Of a stretch of DNA of 64,000 nucleotides, positions 19,872-29,216 are shown piece after piece (position 1 is the first letter of the stretch; each line of letters begins with the position of its first letter). The notes under the pieces are model-generated. The model searched no databases. It had not been told where the DNA came from and saw only the letters and a list, made by a program, of their open reading frames with translations. A program made the position numbers and the translations under genes. Origin of the DNA: Sulfurimonas aquatica (GTDB lineage Bacteria; Campylobacterota; Campylobacteria; Campylobacterales; Sulfurimonadaceae); the NCBI RefSeq assembly GCF_017357825.1, contig NZ_CP046072.1:1674001-1738000 (forward strand), read 5' to 3'.

Positions 19872-20207
19872 TTAGTTACAAGCAGGAACATTCCCACTAT
19901 CTTTAGCATATTCAATAAGAAATTGCTTTAGATGTTTTGTCTTTTTAAAATATTTTTTACTTTTGAAATACTTATGTGACTTTTTAGCTTTTGGATTTTT
20001 TAGGTGAAGCTGAGAAAGTGGCTTGCCTTTCTTTTTCATAAGCTTTTTCCATTTTCTCATCTTATACTTGGCAACAAAATTTTGTCCAGCATCATGACAC
20101 TTGATACACTGCTTTACAAAAACCCTTTGGCCCTTATATATCGCAGCATTAGAAGATGTTAAAGTAAAAACTGTTAGAGCTAAAAAAATCAATACAAGTT
20201 TTCTCAT
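19872..20207 (-). CDS. Lysine-rich small mono-haem c-type cytochrome
   Basis: The 111-residue protein has a signal peptide (about 1-21, ending SSNAA) and one haem-binding motif, C34-I-K-C37-H38, directly after a GQRVFVKQ segment, as in class I-like cytochromes. The region 45-95 is extraordinarily basic, with repeated Lys in KKLMKKKGKPLSQ and HKYFKSKKYFKKTKHLKQF. The sixth haem ligand is not obvious; Met48, Met56 or a His could serve. It is probably a periplasmic electron carrier; the positive charge could favour docking on acidic partners. The gene has its own good ribosome site (AAAGGATAG) and is separated from ubiD upstream by 92 bases. Confidence 0.75.
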   Translation of the reverse strand: MRKLVLIFLALTVFTLTSSNAAIYKGQRVFVKQCIKCHDAGQNFVAKYKMRKWKKLMKKKGKPLSQLHLKNPKAKKSHKYFKSKKYFKKTKHLKQFLIEYAKDSGNVPACN

Positions 20208-20299
20208 ATCTATCCTTTAAAATTGATATTCTATATTACATTAGAAATTATTATAAATTCCTTATACAAGTTAAATTTAATTTGAAAATAGAAAAATAG

Positions 20300-22114
20300 C
20301 TATAATTGAAACTTATTATTAAGTCTTTCTTCTAAATCCCAAAGTTTTTTTGACTTTAATACTTCTACTATATGTTCTGTACAATCAACATCATCGGGCC
20401 ATTCGCGCTTATATCCATCAAAAGAGTTTTTATTTGTTCCATCTATGCCAACCATTAAACCTGACACATATATATCACGTAGGGCGTCTATATTATTTGT
20501 TACACGCCATATAAGCATATAAGAGTTTAATACATCATTTTTCTTTACATCTACAAAAACTACAATTCTTAGATTTGGACTCAATGTAATTAAAGCATCA
20601 AAACATTCACGAATATTTCTTGTTTTGTTTACTGTGATAACTGTGATAGGATTTTTTGTTCTTCTCATATACTGATGAAGAGCAACAGCTTCTGGTATCA
20701 ACTCTTTTATCTTTAAAAGTAACTCTGCATCTCCGAGTAAATTTGGAGCTTCAACTACATTTGCAGCAGTTGCATCTATACCTAATTTTCCCCCAACTAA
20801 TGTTTCAGGTGATGAGTGGTCAAGTGCATCCAAAATTCCCTCTGTTATAAACATAGATTTTGGGGCAAACCTATTTAAAACATAAGTAGCAAATGACTCA
20901 TAGTTATCAAGTTTAGGTGCATTTTCATCCACAAATATTGCATGTTTTACAAAACTCATCTGCCCTGCACCCCAAAAAGCATGCATAAACTGTTTTGCAT
21001 GACCCTTATATAGAGGCTGCATTTTTGCAAGTATAAGATTATGAAAACCCGCATTTTCTGGCATATGATAGTCTAGCAAATCAGGTGTAGTAGTTTTTAA
21101 AAGAGGAAAAAATATCTTTCCAGTAGCCCAACCCATATACTTATCTTCAAGCGGTGGCTTACCTACAACTGTTGCTAGAAAAGTTCTATCTTTTTTCATA
21201 CTAATTGCACTTACATTCATTACAGGGTACTGTTCTTCTAGAGTATAGTAACCTGTATGATCTCCAAATGGACCTTCCACTCTTAACTGTTCAGTATCCA
21301 CCCAACCTTCAATTACATAATCAACATCATTAGGAATATAGAGGGGTGTAGTTAAGGACTTAACAAGCTTTGCAGGTGTTTTTGTAATAAGGCCATACAT
21401 TAGTAACTCATTAACACCATAAGGTAGAGGAGCAGTTGCACACCAAGTATATAGTGGATTACCTCCAATAGCAACACTCACCGGCATTTTTTTTCCAGCT
21501 TTTTGGTATTGGTCAAAAAAATGTGAACTATCTTTATGAATCTGCCAGTGCATTCCAAGATGATTCTTATCATAGACTTGAAGTCTATACATACCAAGAT
21601 TTACCATTTCACCATCAAGACTTTGAGTATATACTTGACCCATGGTAATAAAGGGACCACCATCTTGCTCCCAAGTTGTGAGGACAGGTATTTTTGTTAG
21701 ATCTACTTCGTCATCTAGGTATTTAATCTCTTGACAAGCACCTTCTCCTTTAAGCTTTTTAGGGAAAATATTTTTTAAAGAGAAAAGTTCACCCGCCATT
21801 GATATCTTATTCATAAAACCTGAAGGTGGTTTCATATGAAGTAATTTAGTAATCTCATCAGCAACTGATTCTATAGAACGACCAAAAAGCAACTCGCAGC
21901 GTTTATAAGATCCAAAGATATTCATTAAAACAGGTTCTTCAAACTTTTTATCATTTTTTTTATCTACTACATTTGTAAAAAGAAGTGCTTTACCTCCATC
22001 TTTTTTCTTTACTTCTGCATAAGCTAGGTGAGGAATTTCTAGATATATATCTAATTCATCTTCTATTATTCTTATTTCATCATTTTCTTTTAAAAGGTTT
22101 ATAGTTTTTTTCAT
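20300..22114 (-). CDS. UbiD-family decarboxylase, likely menaquinone biosynthesis
   Basis: The 604-residue protein belongs to the prenylated-FMN-dependent UbiD decarboxylases. Characteristic stretches are VLMNIFGSYKRCELLFG (62-78), TTWEQDGGPFITMG (146-159) and EGPFGDHTGYY (280-290), which line the cofactor pocket. It is longer than typical UbiD (about 490) and resembles the menaquinone (futalosine-pathway) decarboxylase group used by Campylobacterota, which lack ubiquinone. So the likely job is removing a carboxyl group from a naphthoate intermediate; this is inference from family and phylum. A ubiX-type partner is not in the window. In C. jejuni a ubiD gene likewise lies next to hemC. Confidence 0.87.
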   Translation of the reverse strand: MKKTINLLKENDEIRIIEDELDIYLEIPHLAYAEVKKKDGGKALLFTNVVDKKNDKKFEEPVLMNIFGSYKRCELLFGRSIESVADEITKLLHMKPPSGFMNKISMAGELFSLKNIFPKKLKGEGACQEIKYLDDEVDLTKIPVLTTWEQDGGPFITMGQVYTQSLDGEMVNLGMYRLQVYDKNHLGMHWQIHKDSSHFFDQYQKAGKKMPVSVAIGGNPLYTWCATAPLPYGVNELLMYGLITKTPAKLVKSLTTPLYIPNDVDYVIEGWVDTEQLRVEGPFGDHTGYYTLEEQYPVMNVSAISMKKDRTFLATVVGKPPLEDKYMGWATGKIFFPLLKTTTPDLLDYHMPENAGFHNLILAKMQPLYKGHAKQFMHAFWGAGQMSFVKHAIFVDENAPKLDNYESFATYVLNRFAPKSMFITEGILDALDHSSPETLVGGKLGIDATAANVVEAPNLLGDAELLLKIKELIPEAVALHQYMRRTKNPITVITVNKTRNIRECFDALITLSPNLRIVVFVDVKKNDVLNSYMLIWRVTNNIDALRDIYVSGLMVGIDGTNKNSFDGYKREWPDDVDCTEHIVEVLKSKKLWDLEERLNNKFQL

Positions 22115-22178
22115 GCATCCAACTCAATAATTTTCGCGATTGTAGCATATAATGACTAAGTCTATAAAAAATCTAACT

Positions 22179-23117
22179 TTATTTTTTGTTCATAAAGTAC
22201 ATCAATAAAAGAATCAAGAGCATAATTACAAATCCAAATAGAGATGACAACATTATAGTATTTTTGTCATTCTCAATAAGTTCATTAACTTTTTTACTCG
22301 GTATAGCTAATAAATGCATTCCTACAATATTATTATTAACATCAATAATATCTTTATATACAAACATATACATGTTGCTAAAATAGAATTTGTTACTTCT
22401 AAGTATATTAAAATCTATTTTCCTTGACTCTTCTAAAAAGTCCTTATTAAAATATTTTGATGAAACTTTATAATTTTCCATATCTGGTGACGTAGTAAGA
22501 TACTTTGCAATATTAAGATATGACTTATCCATCAATAACAAGTATTGATTTCCATGCTTTTCAAACTGTGCAGGCACCTGATTAAATTGTTGAATAAACT
22601 CTATTGATCCAAGATATACACCATCATCTTCAATCGGGAGTAATGTTCTCAAAGTAAGCCCAATACGTCCAATTTCAAATGCAAAAACAGATTCTTTTGT
22701 ATCATGTACTTTTACAACTGTTTTCCTAAAGCCACTTAAATCATCTCCATACTTATTAAGTTTCCAGTGTCTAATAAAAGATTTCATATCAGCAGTGTGA
22801 ATATGGATCTTTAAGTTTTTTATGTTAGTTTTAGCTTTATATTCAGCTACTATTTTATTCAACTCTTTTATGGCGATGCTTCTATCATGCTTTTTTAATG
22901 AGTTTATGATTTTAGGATTTTCAGAGATAGTGGTTAAAACTACAAAACCTATATCTTGTGCATACCTCTCTTCAATTTGAAGATCATTTAATAAGTTAGA
23001 TGAAAACTTTGATATAGCATTGTCATAAGCACTAGTAATACTCTTTTGTGCAAAAAAAACTATGACGATACTTAAGAGTATAAAGGTGATGAGTATGAGG
23101 ATATTTCTCAGTAGCAT
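22179..23117 (-). CDS. Sensor-only Cache-domain membrane protein (no output domain)
   Basis: The protein (312 residues from the ATG at 23115-23117) has TM1 (about 4-24, NILILITFILLSIVIVFF), a periplasmic region of about 260 residues with dCache-like features (IEERYAQDIGFVVLTTISENP helix, then a PAS-like core with LGSIEFIQQFNQVPAQFEK), and TM2 (about 284-309). It ends with MNKK right after TM2. Chemoreceptors and sensor kinases with such domains normally continue with HAMP and signalling modules; none follows here. A longer open frame starts at 23222 but would overlap hemC, so I chose the later ATG. It sits between hemC and ubiD, an otherwise conserved pair. Confidence 0.7.
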   Translation of the reverse strand: MLLRNILILITFILLSIVIVFFAQKSITSAYDNAISKFSSNLLNDLQIEERYAQDIGFVVLTTISENPKIINSLKKHDRSIAIKELNKIVAEYKAKTNIKNLKIHIHTADMKSFIRHWKLNKYGDDLSGFRKTVVKVHDTKESVFAFEIGRIGLTLRTLLPIEDDGVYLGSIEFIQQFNQVPAQFEKHGNQYLLLMDKSYLNIAKYLTTSPDMENYKVSSKYFNKDFLEESRKIDFNILRSNKFYFSNMYMFVYKDIIDVNNNIVGMHLLAIPSKKVNELIENDKNTIMLSSLFGFVIMLLILLLMYFMNKK

Positions 23118-23175
23118 GGGATTCCAAATATTAAATTTTGAGAATCTTAGCTTAAGAGTGTAAAGAAAGTATAAA

Positions 23176-24135
23176 TTATAATCTTTGTGGCATTTCTTCT
23201 TTAAAGGCAGTTTTTTCTGCATTTATCAGTAGTTCTAAAGCTCCATTATCTATCATTTTTTTTGCAAGTTCATTACCTAAATCTTGACTCTCATCTATAG
23301 CTCTAATGACTTTTTCTTGCATAATATTTGTACCATTAGGAAAACCTAACATGGTTCTAAAAACTATATTATTACCATCAATTACTGCGTTACATGCAAC
23401 AGGAGCAGAACATCCAGCTCCTATCTTAGAGATAAAGTCGCGTTCAATTTGTGTGCATATAAATGTATTTTCATCTTTTAAACTATTCGCAATCTCACGA
23501 ATCTTTTCATTACCAGTTACTATTTCTATTCCAAGAGCTGCTTGTCCCATAGGAGGGATCATCATATCTAGGGAGAGCTTATCTGTGTATGGAATATCTT
23601 TTAAAAGGTCAAGGCGATTAAGACCTATCCAAGCTAAAATAATTGCATCATATTGGCCTTCACTCAACTTTCGAAGTCTCGTATTTACATTACCTCTTAA
23701 ATCTTTAACCTTTAAATCAGGTCTTTTTTTTAGAAGTTGCATACGACGTCTTAGACTTGTTGTTCCAACTACTGCATCCTGTGGCAACTCATCTAAAGAT
23801 GCATATTTATGAGATAAAAAGACATCGCTTTGATCTTGTCTTTTTGTTACTGCAACAAGTTCTAACCCTTCAGGTATATATGTAGGAACATCTTTTAAAC
23901 TATGTACTGCAATATCAGCGTTTCCAGCTAACATCTCATCTTCAAGTTCTTTAGTAAAGTGACCTTTACCACCAATTAATGCCAGTGGTTTATCTAAAAC
24001 TTTATCACCATTACTTACTATCTTATTTAACTCGACACTAACCTCAGGATAACTCGTTTCTATTCTATCTTTTATATGATAAGCTTGCCAAAGTGCTAGT
24101 TGTGATGTTCTTGTTGCTATTGTTAATTTTGTCAT
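23176..24135 (-). CDS. hemC: Porphobilinogen deaminase (hydroxymethylbilane synthase)
   Basis: HemC links four porphobilinogen units into hydroxymethylbilane in haem synthesis. The 319-residue protein has the family landmarks: Asp82 in HSLKDVPT (catalytic), Arg residues in TTSLRRRMQL and LRGNVNTRLRKL for substrate acids, and Cys242 in GAGCSAPV that carries the dipyrromethane cofactor. Length is normal. It lies in the conserved hemA-proS-fxsA-hemC order, 12 bases downstream of the Dsb-like gene. Confidence 0.96.
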   Translation of the reverse strand: MTKLTIATRTSQLALWQAYHIKDRIETSYPEVSVELNKIVSNGDKVLDKPLALIGGKGHFTKELEDEMLAGNADIAVHSLKDVPTYIPEGLELVAVTKRQDQSDVFLSHKYASLDELPQDAVVGTTSLRRRMQLLKKRPDLKVKDLRGNVNTRLRKLSEGQYDAIILAWIGLNRLDLLKDIPYTDKLSLDMMIPPMGQAALGIEIVTGNEKIREIANSLKDENTFICTQIERDFISKIGAGCSAPVACNAVIDGNNIVFRTMLGFPNGTNIMQEKVIRAIDESQDLGNELAKKMIDNGALELLINAEKTAFKEEMPQRL

Positions 24136-24147
24136 TAATTATATTCT

Positions 24148-24981
24148 TTATTTTACAGTTTGGTATTTTTTCTTTGTTTTATCTACTTTGTCATCAAAGT
24201 AAACTGTTGGCGTTCCAGCAACCATTACACTATTAGCAACATCTAAATCAAACTTTACCTGTTCTTCTATCTCTTTAGGAAGTAAATCTTCAGGTTTAAT
24301 ATTACTTCCAACTGCTTTGTTAAAAGCTGCTAAAACTTTTTTAATGTCTTTTTCGTTGGAATCAATCTTGATGTTGTACATCTTAAGTACTACATCTTTA
24401 AAACCTTTATGTTCAGCTGCTACTGCTGCTCTAACTATAGGCACTGCTGCTGGGTGTAAACGCGGGAGAGGAAAGTGATAGTAGTATATAGCAAACTTTT
24501 CAGGTCTTTTTTTCATCTCTTCTATCGCTTTTGGAACAAAACTTCTGCAAAATGGGCATAAAGGGTCTGAAAAAATTGCAACTCTATGCTCAGCATCTAC
24601 ATTTCCATAGATAAGATTTTCTTTTGAATAGTATGCTGGCTTAAAATTTGGTTTTACAAGGTCAGCTAAATTTTCACCTGAGTTCATACTTGTAAGTTCT
24701 TTTGTGATGATATCACCATTTGAAAACCAGATCATTTTTTGCTTTATGAGGTTCTTTGGATCTTTTTTTATAACTGCTTCAACATCAACTATATAAGCAT
24801 TCCATCCTTTTAAATTCTCAAGTGCTTTTACTTCATCAACTGCAACTTTAACAGATTTTAGATTTGGATTATCTCCAAATTCATCACTTAAGTAATCTTC
24901 AACTTTTTTACTTGTTGTAGTCGCGTTTGCAAAACTACTTAATAGAAGGGTTATCGCTAATAATTTCAACATCAATGACAT
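24148..24981 (-). CDS. Periplasmic DsbA/DsbC-like thiol-disulfide oxidoreductase
   Basis: The 277-residue protein has a signal peptide (1-20, cleavage near FANA) and a two-part build like DsbC/DsbG: an N-terminal region (about 25-115) and a C-terminal thioredoxin fold with the active site C142-P-F-C145 (FSDPLCPFCRSF) and a cis-Pro loop at VAGTPTVYF. It probably forms or isomerises disulfides in the periplasm, perhaps helping apocytochrome maturation. The ATG at 24979-24981 has AAGGA 5 bases upstream, so the overlap of about 47 bases with fxsA appears real. The gene interrupts the fxsA-hemC order known from C. jejuni. Confidence 0.82.
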   Translation of the reverse strand: MSLMLKLLAITLLLSSFANATTTSKKVEDYLSDEFGDNPNLKSVKVAVDEVKALENLKGWNAYIVDVEAVIKKDPKNLIKQKMIWFSNGDIITKELTSMNSGENLADLVKPNFKPAYYSKENLIYGNVDAEHRVAIFSDPLCPFCRSFVPKAIEEMKKRPEKFAIYYYHFPLPRLHPAAVPIVRAAVAAEHKGFKDVVLKMYNIKIDSNEKDIKKVLAAFNKAVGSNIKPEDLLPKEIEEQVKFDLDVANSVMVAGTPTVYFDDKVDKTKKKYQTVK

Positions 24982-25366
24982 CTGAATCCTTTTTTATATT
25001 ATATTGTTCTTTATAAGAACTGTTACACTTTCCTGATTTTACATTATATCGGTTAACAATTAGACTTGTAAAAGTACTCAACTGCATTAAAAGACCTAAA
25101 ATATCCGTTAAAAAACCAGGTACGATTAAAAGTATAGCTCCAAATAGAGTAAAGAGGTTTAACCTTTGAAATTGCTCAAGATCAATACAGTTATAAGAGA
25201 CTGCCGTCATATTTTCAACTAATGTTTTTCTAAAATTGATAAGTATGGAGATACCAATAAATGCACTCAGAAGTATCTCAGCAAATGTCAGTACTCCACC
25301 TAGATAGGAGGAAATTTCTACAGATATGACTACTTCTAAGAAAAAATATACTAAAAAGTATATCAT
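24935..25366 (-). CDS. fxsA: FxsA-family membrane protein
   Basis: The 143-residue protein fits the FxsA family of small inner-membrane proteins: membrane helices at about 2-14, 24-43 and 70-99, with the conserved GAILLIVPGFLTDILGLL segment that marks FxsA, then a hydrophilic tail. FxsA of E. coli was named for suppressing phage exclusion when overproduced; its normal role is unknown. It directly follows proS (stop and start adjoin) and its end overlaps the Dsb-like gene. The same proS-fxsA neighbourhood is known in C. jejuni. Confidence 0.85.
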   Translation of the reverse strand: MIYFLVYFFLEVVISVEISSYLGGVLTFAEILLSAFIGISILINFRKTLVENMTAVSYNCIDLEQFQRLNLFTLFGAILLIVPGFLTDILGLLMQLSTFTSLIVNRYNVKSGKCNSSYKEQYNIKKDSDVIDVEIISDNPSIK

Positions 25367-27070
25367 CTATATCATCTCCATCACTTTAGCAAAAACTTCA
25401 TCTATGTTTGCAGCAGTTTTTTCAGTTGTTTTTCTATCGTAAATTTGAACTTGTCCATTTGCCAACTCTTTTCCAACGATAACAGTGTATGGAAAACCTA
25501 TAAGCTCAGCATCTTTCATCTTAAATCCAAATCTATCTTTTCTATCATCTATCATCACTTCAACACCAGACTCTTGTAGTTTAGAGTACAGCTCTTCTCC
25601 TACTCTCATCTGCTCTTCATCTTTTATATTTGAAACCATGACGTTAACCATATATGGAGCTGTCGCTTTACTCCAGATACAACCATTCTCATCATGATGT
25701 TGCTCTACAACGGAAGCCACTAAACGCGAGACTCCCATTCCATAAGTTCCCATGATAAAAGGCTGTGCTTTTCCATTTTCATCTAAGTACTCCGCTTTTA
25801 AAGCCTTAGAGTAAGTAGTCCCGAGTTTAAAGATATGTCCAACTTCAATTCCCTTAGTAAAAGAGAGTTTTCCATCACAACAAGGACATCCGTCACCCTC
25901 ATTCACTTCAGCGATATCAAAATAGTACGCAACTTCATCAATAACGCTTAAATCAACTCCAACAAAGTGATAATCAAGCTCATTAGCTCCACATATCATA
26001 TTTTTTGCAGCTTTTAAGTCACTATCAATCACATGCTTTGCTTTTAGCTGATCAAGTGGACCAATAAAACCTGGAGTTAAACCTATAGATTTTAGCTCCT
26101 CTTCACTTGCATCTGTTATATCAAGAGCTTCAGTTGCGTTAAGAGCCTTAACCTCTTGGAGATTATCACATCCACGTAAGAAAAAAAGTACTATCTCCTC
26201 TGAGTCTTCATATATAAGTTTTTTAGCAACACATTTTATAGTGTAATAAGAGTCTATTTTAAAAAACTCACTAAGTTCGTCTATACTTTTAATATTTGGC
26301 GTTTGAAATTTGTTAAATTCCGCCTCAGGAGCTTCAGGAATATTAGTTCTTGATGAACGACTTGCCGCTTCTATATTTGCACCATATTCACACTCTGAAC
26401 AAATTGCGATTGTATCTTCGCCACTATCAGCTATAACCATTAACTCTTTACTGCCACTTCCACCAATAGCTCCACTATCCGCTTCAACTACTCTATAATC
26501 AAGTCCTAAACGTGTAAGTATCTTTTTATAAGCCGCCTCAATAGTCTCAAATTCTCTATTTAAGTCTTCGTCTGAAGAGTGAAAAGAGTAGCCATCTTTC
26601 ATAGTAAATTCACGTCCACGCATAAGACCAAAACGCGGTCTTGCTTCATCACGGAACTTTGTTTTAATCTGATAAAGATTAAGTGGTAAGTTTTTATACG
26701 AAGTAACGCGATTGCGTACCATGTCTACCATCATCTCTTCATGCGTTGGTCCAAGTAAAAAAAGATTCTCTTTTCTATCTTTAAAACGCAGAAGTTCTTT
26801 ACCAAACTTCTCTATACGTCCTGACTCTTCCCAAAGTGCTGCAGGCGTAACAAAACTAAGTTCAACTTCTTGTGCCCCTACTTTATGCATCTCTTCATGT
26901 ATAATGTTTTCTATTTTTTTCATAACTCGCTTAGCTAAAGGCATGTAGTTATAAAGCCCGCTTGCGTTTTGTGATATAAAGCCACCACGAGATAAAAATA
27001 TATGACTAGCTAGTTGTGCATCAGATGGTGCTTCTTTAGATGTTGGTATAAATGCCTTACTTCTTCTCAT
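25367..27070 (-). CDS. proS: Proline-tRNA ligase (bacterial type with editing insertion)
   Basis: ProS charges tRNA-Pro. The 567-residue length is that of the bacterial form. Class II motifs are visible: motif 1 region near MPLAKRVMKKIENIIHEEMH, motif 2 with FRDEARPRFGLMRGREFTMKD split across 134-160, and motif 3 GTYGMGVSRLVA. The roughly 180-residue insertion between motifs 2 and 3 (about 225-395) is the YbaK-like domain that edits mischarged Ala-tRNA. The C-terminal anticodon-binding domain starts near APYMVNVMVSNIKDEEQ. It lies 8 bases after hemA in the same run. Confidence 0.95.
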   Translation of the reverse strand: MRRSKAFIPTSKEAPSDAQLASHIFLSRGGFISQNASGLYNYMPLAKRVMKKIENIIHEEMHKVGAQEVELSFVTPAALWEESGRIEKFGKELLRFKDRKENLFLLGPTHEEMMVDMVRNRVTSYKNLPLNLYQIKTKFRDEARPRFGLMRGREFTMKDGYSFHSSDEDLNREFETIEAAYKKILTRLGLDYRVVEADSGAIGGSGSKELMVIADSGEDTIAICSECEYGANIEAASRSSRTNIPEAPEAEFNKFQTPNIKSIDELSEFFKIDSYYTIKCVAKKLIYEDSEEIVLFFLRGCDNLQEVKALNATEALDITDASEEELKSIGLTPGFIGPLDQLKAKHVIDSDLKAAKNMICGANELDYHFVGVDLSVIDEVAYYFDIAEVNEGDGCPCCDGKLSFTKGIEVGHIFKLGTTYSKALKAEYLDENGKAQPFIMGTYGMGVSRLVASVVEQHHDENGCIWSKATAPYMVNVMVSNIKDEEQMRVGEELYSKLQESGVEVMIDDRKDRFGFKMKDAELIGFPYTVIVGKELANGQVQIYDRKTTEKTAANIDEVFAKVMEMI

Positions 27071-27078
27071 TATAGTCC

Positions 27079-28320
27079 TTAATTATTTTCTTTTATTATT
27101 GCTGACATCGCACCGCTTAAGAGCTCAGTTTGTGCATCTTGGGATGAGTTTCTCATACTTGCTGTCATATTGTGTAAAAATCTTTTTAATGTCTGTTCAC
27201 ATAGTTTAAGTGCTTCTTCTTCATACTCTTTTGGAATATATCCATTTTTTATAGCCCGAGTACTCTCTTCTTTAGCTGCAATATTTGCACGTTGGTATAT
27301 CTCTTTTATTATTTGCTCTGTGTCTTGAGTATTTAACCACTCAAAAAACTCTACAATTCCTCGACCAATAATTCCATGAGCCACTCTAGAAGCATGCTCC
27401 CGTGAACTCATATTTTCATCAACAATTATTTTTAAATCATCAATAACATAAAGATGAATTCTCTCACCTTTATTATAGTTAATATCACGAGGTAGTGCTA
27501 AATCAAACCAGTATCTATCAAAGTCTCTTGCATTTATAATCGAATCAGTGATAATGGGTTCACTAGAAGACGTTGCTGTAAAAAGTATTTCAAAATCATT
27601 TACCGCACTTGCTAATTCTTCAAAATTTATAACCTTACATTTACACTCTAACGCGAGAGCTTCTGCCTTATGTTTTGTTCTATTCATTATGTAAACATCT
27701 GCACCAGCATTTACTAAATGTTTTGCTGTAATTTCAGACATTTCGCCTGTCCCAATTACAAGAGCTTTTTTACCACTTATATCATCAACTAATGACTTCA
27801 ACTTTGCAACAGCTACACTCGCCATTGAAACAGGTTTGGAAGATATGTCTGTAGAGTTTCTGACCTTTGCAGCACATTTAAACGCTGATTTCATTGCACG
27901 AGCAAGTTTTTTAGAACAAAACTGATTATCATAAGAGAGTCTAAAAGCATCTTTTAGCTGTCCAACTATCTGTGTTTCACCTATAACCATAGAATCAAGT
28001 GACGCAGCCACGCTAAAAAGATGGTGAATTGCGCTACTATCATCAAAAACATCTGCACGCCCTTCTAGCTCTTCTATACTTATGCCCGATCGATTACTTA
28101 GCATGTTAAATATATGTTCGGTAGCTCCTGGAATATCACTACAATTACATAACACTTCCATTCTATTACAAGTTGAGATTAGTATTGCTTCACTGATATG
28201 AGTAGATGATAAAAGACGCTCAAGGCACTTTTTTTTATCATCATCATCTTTGTGTGAGAGTTTTTCTCTTATCTGCATAGTTGAGTTTTTATGTGTGAAA
28301 CTTATATTTAGATAGTGCAT
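27079..28320 (-). CDS. hemA: Glutamyl-tRNA reductase
   Basis: HemA reduces glutamyl-tRNA to glutamate-1-semialdehyde, the committed step of C5-pathway haem synthesis. The catalytic Cys51 lies in LISTCNRMEV, followed by the helix carrying FSVAASLDSMVIGETQI, the NADPH site GTGEMSEITAKH (about 192-203) and a C-terminal dimerisation helix. The 413-residue length is normal. Its ATG overlaps the stop of the prenyl synthase gene by one base. With hemC about 3 kb downstream it forms part of a haem-centred operon. Confidence 0.96.
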   Translation of the reverse strand: MHYLNISFTHKNSTMQIREKLSHKDDDDKKKCLERLLSSTHISEAILISTCNRMEVLCNCSDIPGATEHIFNMLSNRSGISIEELEGRADVFDDSSAIHHLFSVAASLDSMVIGETQIVGQLKDAFRLSYDNQFCSKKLARAMKSAFKCAAKVRNSTDISSKPVSMASVAVAKLKSLVDDISGKKALVIGTGEMSEITAKHLVNAGADVYIMNRTKHKAEALALECKCKVINFEELASAVNDFEILFTATSSSEPIITDSIINARDFDRYWFDLALPRDINYNKGERIHLYVIDDLKIIVDENMSSREHASRVAHGIIGRGIVEFFEWLNTQDTEQIIKEIYQRANIAAKEESTRAIKNGYIPKEYEEEALKLCEQTLKRFLHNMTASMRNSSQDAQTELLSGAMSAIIKENN

Positions 28321-29207
28321 TAATAACTTCTCTTAATCATAGTTTCTAAAATACCTACTAACTCTTTATCATCACTTACTGCAACTTGTGCTTCATTCGA
28401 TAATTGTTGTGCTAATTCAAAAGATTTTTCTATCGTTTTATTCTCTTGCATCTTTGTTTTTATCCACTCCATTTCTGAAGCAGATATATTTTTTGCATGT
28501 GACGATTTAAGTCTTTGTGACTCCTCACGATTTAGCACCTTGTCTAAGTAGATATATGGCAGAGTACATTTACCTTCTACAAAGTCATTCATTGCAGGTT
28601 TTCCTAAAGTTTTCTCATCTGAAGTGATATCTAAGATATCATCTATTATCTGAAAAGATAGACCTAGATTTTTTCCATAAAGTGCATGTTTTTGGACGTC
28701 TTTATCTACAAGTATTGCACTTGCTTTTGCCGCCGCTTCGATTAGCGTTGCAGTTTTTAAATAGAGCATATTGAGATATTTTTCTTCGTCAGTGTTAAAT
28801 GACTCTGCCATCTTCACATCCATCATTTCACCTTTTGAAAGTGCGGTAACTGAAGATGATATAACTCTAGCGATCTCTTTATCAAACGCCACAAGTTCGG
28901 TAAATGCTTTTGAGTAAAGAACATCCCCAAGCATAATAGACATTTTACTTCCTTCAGTCGCGTTTACTGAGGCTACACCACGTCTTGTCATTGCATCATC
29001 TATAACATCGTCATGTAAAAGCGACGCACCATGAATCAACTCAACTATAGCTGCTAAAAGTGGCGCGTCTTTATGTTCACCCGCAATTTTTAAAATTAAT
29101 TTTGCACGTAAGCGTTTGCCACCACTAAGCATACTAAAGAGTTTAGTAACCTCATCGTAATCTATCTCTTTTATTAACCTTGTTAACTCTTCTTCTACTC
29201 TTTGCAT
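28320..29207 (-). CDS. ispB: Polyprenyl (octaprenyl-type) diphosphate synthase
   Basis: A trans-prenyl transferase that makes the long isoprenoid chain, probably for menaquinone. Both Asp-rich motifs are visible: the first as LLHDDVIDDAMTRRG with D66, D67 and D70, the second as FQIIDDILDITSDEKTLGKP. GGKRLRAKL near residue 30 binds IPP. At 295 residues it is slightly shorter than E. coli IspB. The chain length cannot be read from sequence alone, so the gene symbol is by family and context. It is followed by hemA with a one-base overlap, as in C. jejuni. Confidence 0.88.
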   Translation of the reverse strand: MQRVEEELTRLIKEIDYDEVTKLFSMLSGGKRLRAKLILKIAGEHKDAPLLAAIVELIHGASLLHDDVIDDAMTRRGVASVNATEGSKMSIMLGDVLYSKAFTELVAFDKEIARVISSSVTALSKGEMMDVKMAESFNTDEEKYLNMLYLKTATLIEAAAKASAILVDKDVQKHALYGKNLGLSFQIIDDILDITSDEKTLGKPAMNDFVEGKCTLPYIYLDKVLNREESQRLKSSHAKNISASEMEWIKTKMQENKTIEKSFELAQQLSNEAQVAVSDDKELVGILETMIKRSY

Positions 29208-29216
29208 TGTCTCACT

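Noticed and set aside
23118-23222. Longer N-terminus of the Cache protein
   Set aside because: It would overlap hemC by 47 bases and add 35 charged residues before TM1; the ATG at 23117 avoids both.
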